Source: Theocolax elegans (Eukaryota; Arthropoda; Insecta; Hymenoptera; Cerocephalidae). Taken from it: a DNA stretch of 64,000 nt. This document shows, piece after piece, positions 63,976-64,000 of this stretch (its first letter is position 1; the number at the start of each line of letters is the position of its first letter). A program made the translations under genes and the position numbers. The stretch spans positions 11,809,505 through 11,873,504 of the forward strand of contig CM047427.1 of NCBI GenBank assembly GCA_026168455.1. The letters are read 5' to 3'. Under the pieces are notes generated by a model. The model did not search any database. It had not been told where the DNA came from and saw only the letters and a program-made list of their open reading frames with translations.

Positions 63976-64000
63976 ATGATGATACATACAACCACCAAGA
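63976..64000 (+). ncRNA. U24-type box C/D snoRNA copy 6 (cut by window end)
   Basis: Box C ATGATGA at 63976-63982 followed by ACATACAACCACCAAGA, where the window ends. It sits 55 nt after a GTAAGT donor at 63921, as in the other introns. Confidence 0.88.

Larger units (their letters stand above)
62404..64000 (+). ncRNA. snoRNA host transcript, 3' part of Orc1 or separate gene (partial)
   Basis: A chain of GT-AG introns follows the Orc1 stop: 62442-62637, 62836-63033, 63137-63327, 63403-63593, 63673-63862 and from 63921 onward. The exons between them (62638-62835, 63034-63136, 63328-63402, 63594-63672, 63863-63920) have no shared or long reading frame and do not resemble each other. Introns are strikingly uniform (190-198 nt) and each contains one snoRNA. 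The first donor lies 42 nt after the Orc1 stop, so the chain may be a spliced Orc1 3' UTR. Alternatively a short TCTTTT pyrimidine start near 62404 could mark an independent 5'TOP-like host. Confidence 0.75.

Noticed and set aside
1..64000. tRNA genes, CRISPR arrays or viral insertions
   Set aside because: No B-box-like motif with a cloverleaf context, no spaced direct repeats, and no polymerase, integrase or capsid motifs were found by eye.

Overview
The window is AT-rich eukaryotic nuclear DNA with short GT-AG introns beside very long intergenic-like introns. Its three protein genes look arthropod, most likely insect; a hymenopteran is my guess from composition and intron style, not proven. 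I see no bacterial features, CRISPR array, rRNA, or tRNA I could support.

Layout. (1) 1-7928: no gene recognised. It holds microsatellites and probably the missing first exon or promoter of the next gene. (2) 7929-49499, + strand: a zinc membrane dipeptidase (renal dipeptidase/DPEP family). Seven exons total 424 visible codons, spread over 41.6 kb by introns of 3.0 to 12.7 kb. All metal-binding and catalytic residues are present. The introns are full of small inverted-repeat (MITE-like and foldback) elements in several families, some with clear TTAA or TA target sites. (3) 49500-55696: probable 3' UTR and intergenic sequence with two unexplained GC-richer open segments. (4) 55697-59232, - strand: GPATCH1, a spliceosome-associated G-patch protein, complete in five exons (908 aa). 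(5) 59233-59524: a compact divergent promoter shared with the next gene. (6) 59856-62399, + strand: Orc1, the AAA+ subunit of the origin recognition complex, in seven coding exons (686 aa), apparently without the N-terminal BAH domain. (7) 62400-64000 (running off the window): a chain of short noncoding exons separated by ~190-nt introns, each carrying one box C/D snoRNA with the two guides of U24 (28S rRNA). Six copies are visible, each complete one 73-82 nt upstream of its 3' splice site.

The most notable observation is this last region: a tandem, one-per-intron array of U24-type snoRNAs placed directly after Orc1 and possibly spliced as its 3' UTR. The two rRNA guides are in the opposite order from the vertebrate and yeast U24 I know, as if the snoRNA were circularly permuted. 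The first copy is diverged and has one extra base between guide and D box. The gene neighbourhood links replication licensing (Orc1), splicing (GPATCH1) and rRNA modification (snoRNAs), which may share growth-related transcription through the common promoter; that is inference.
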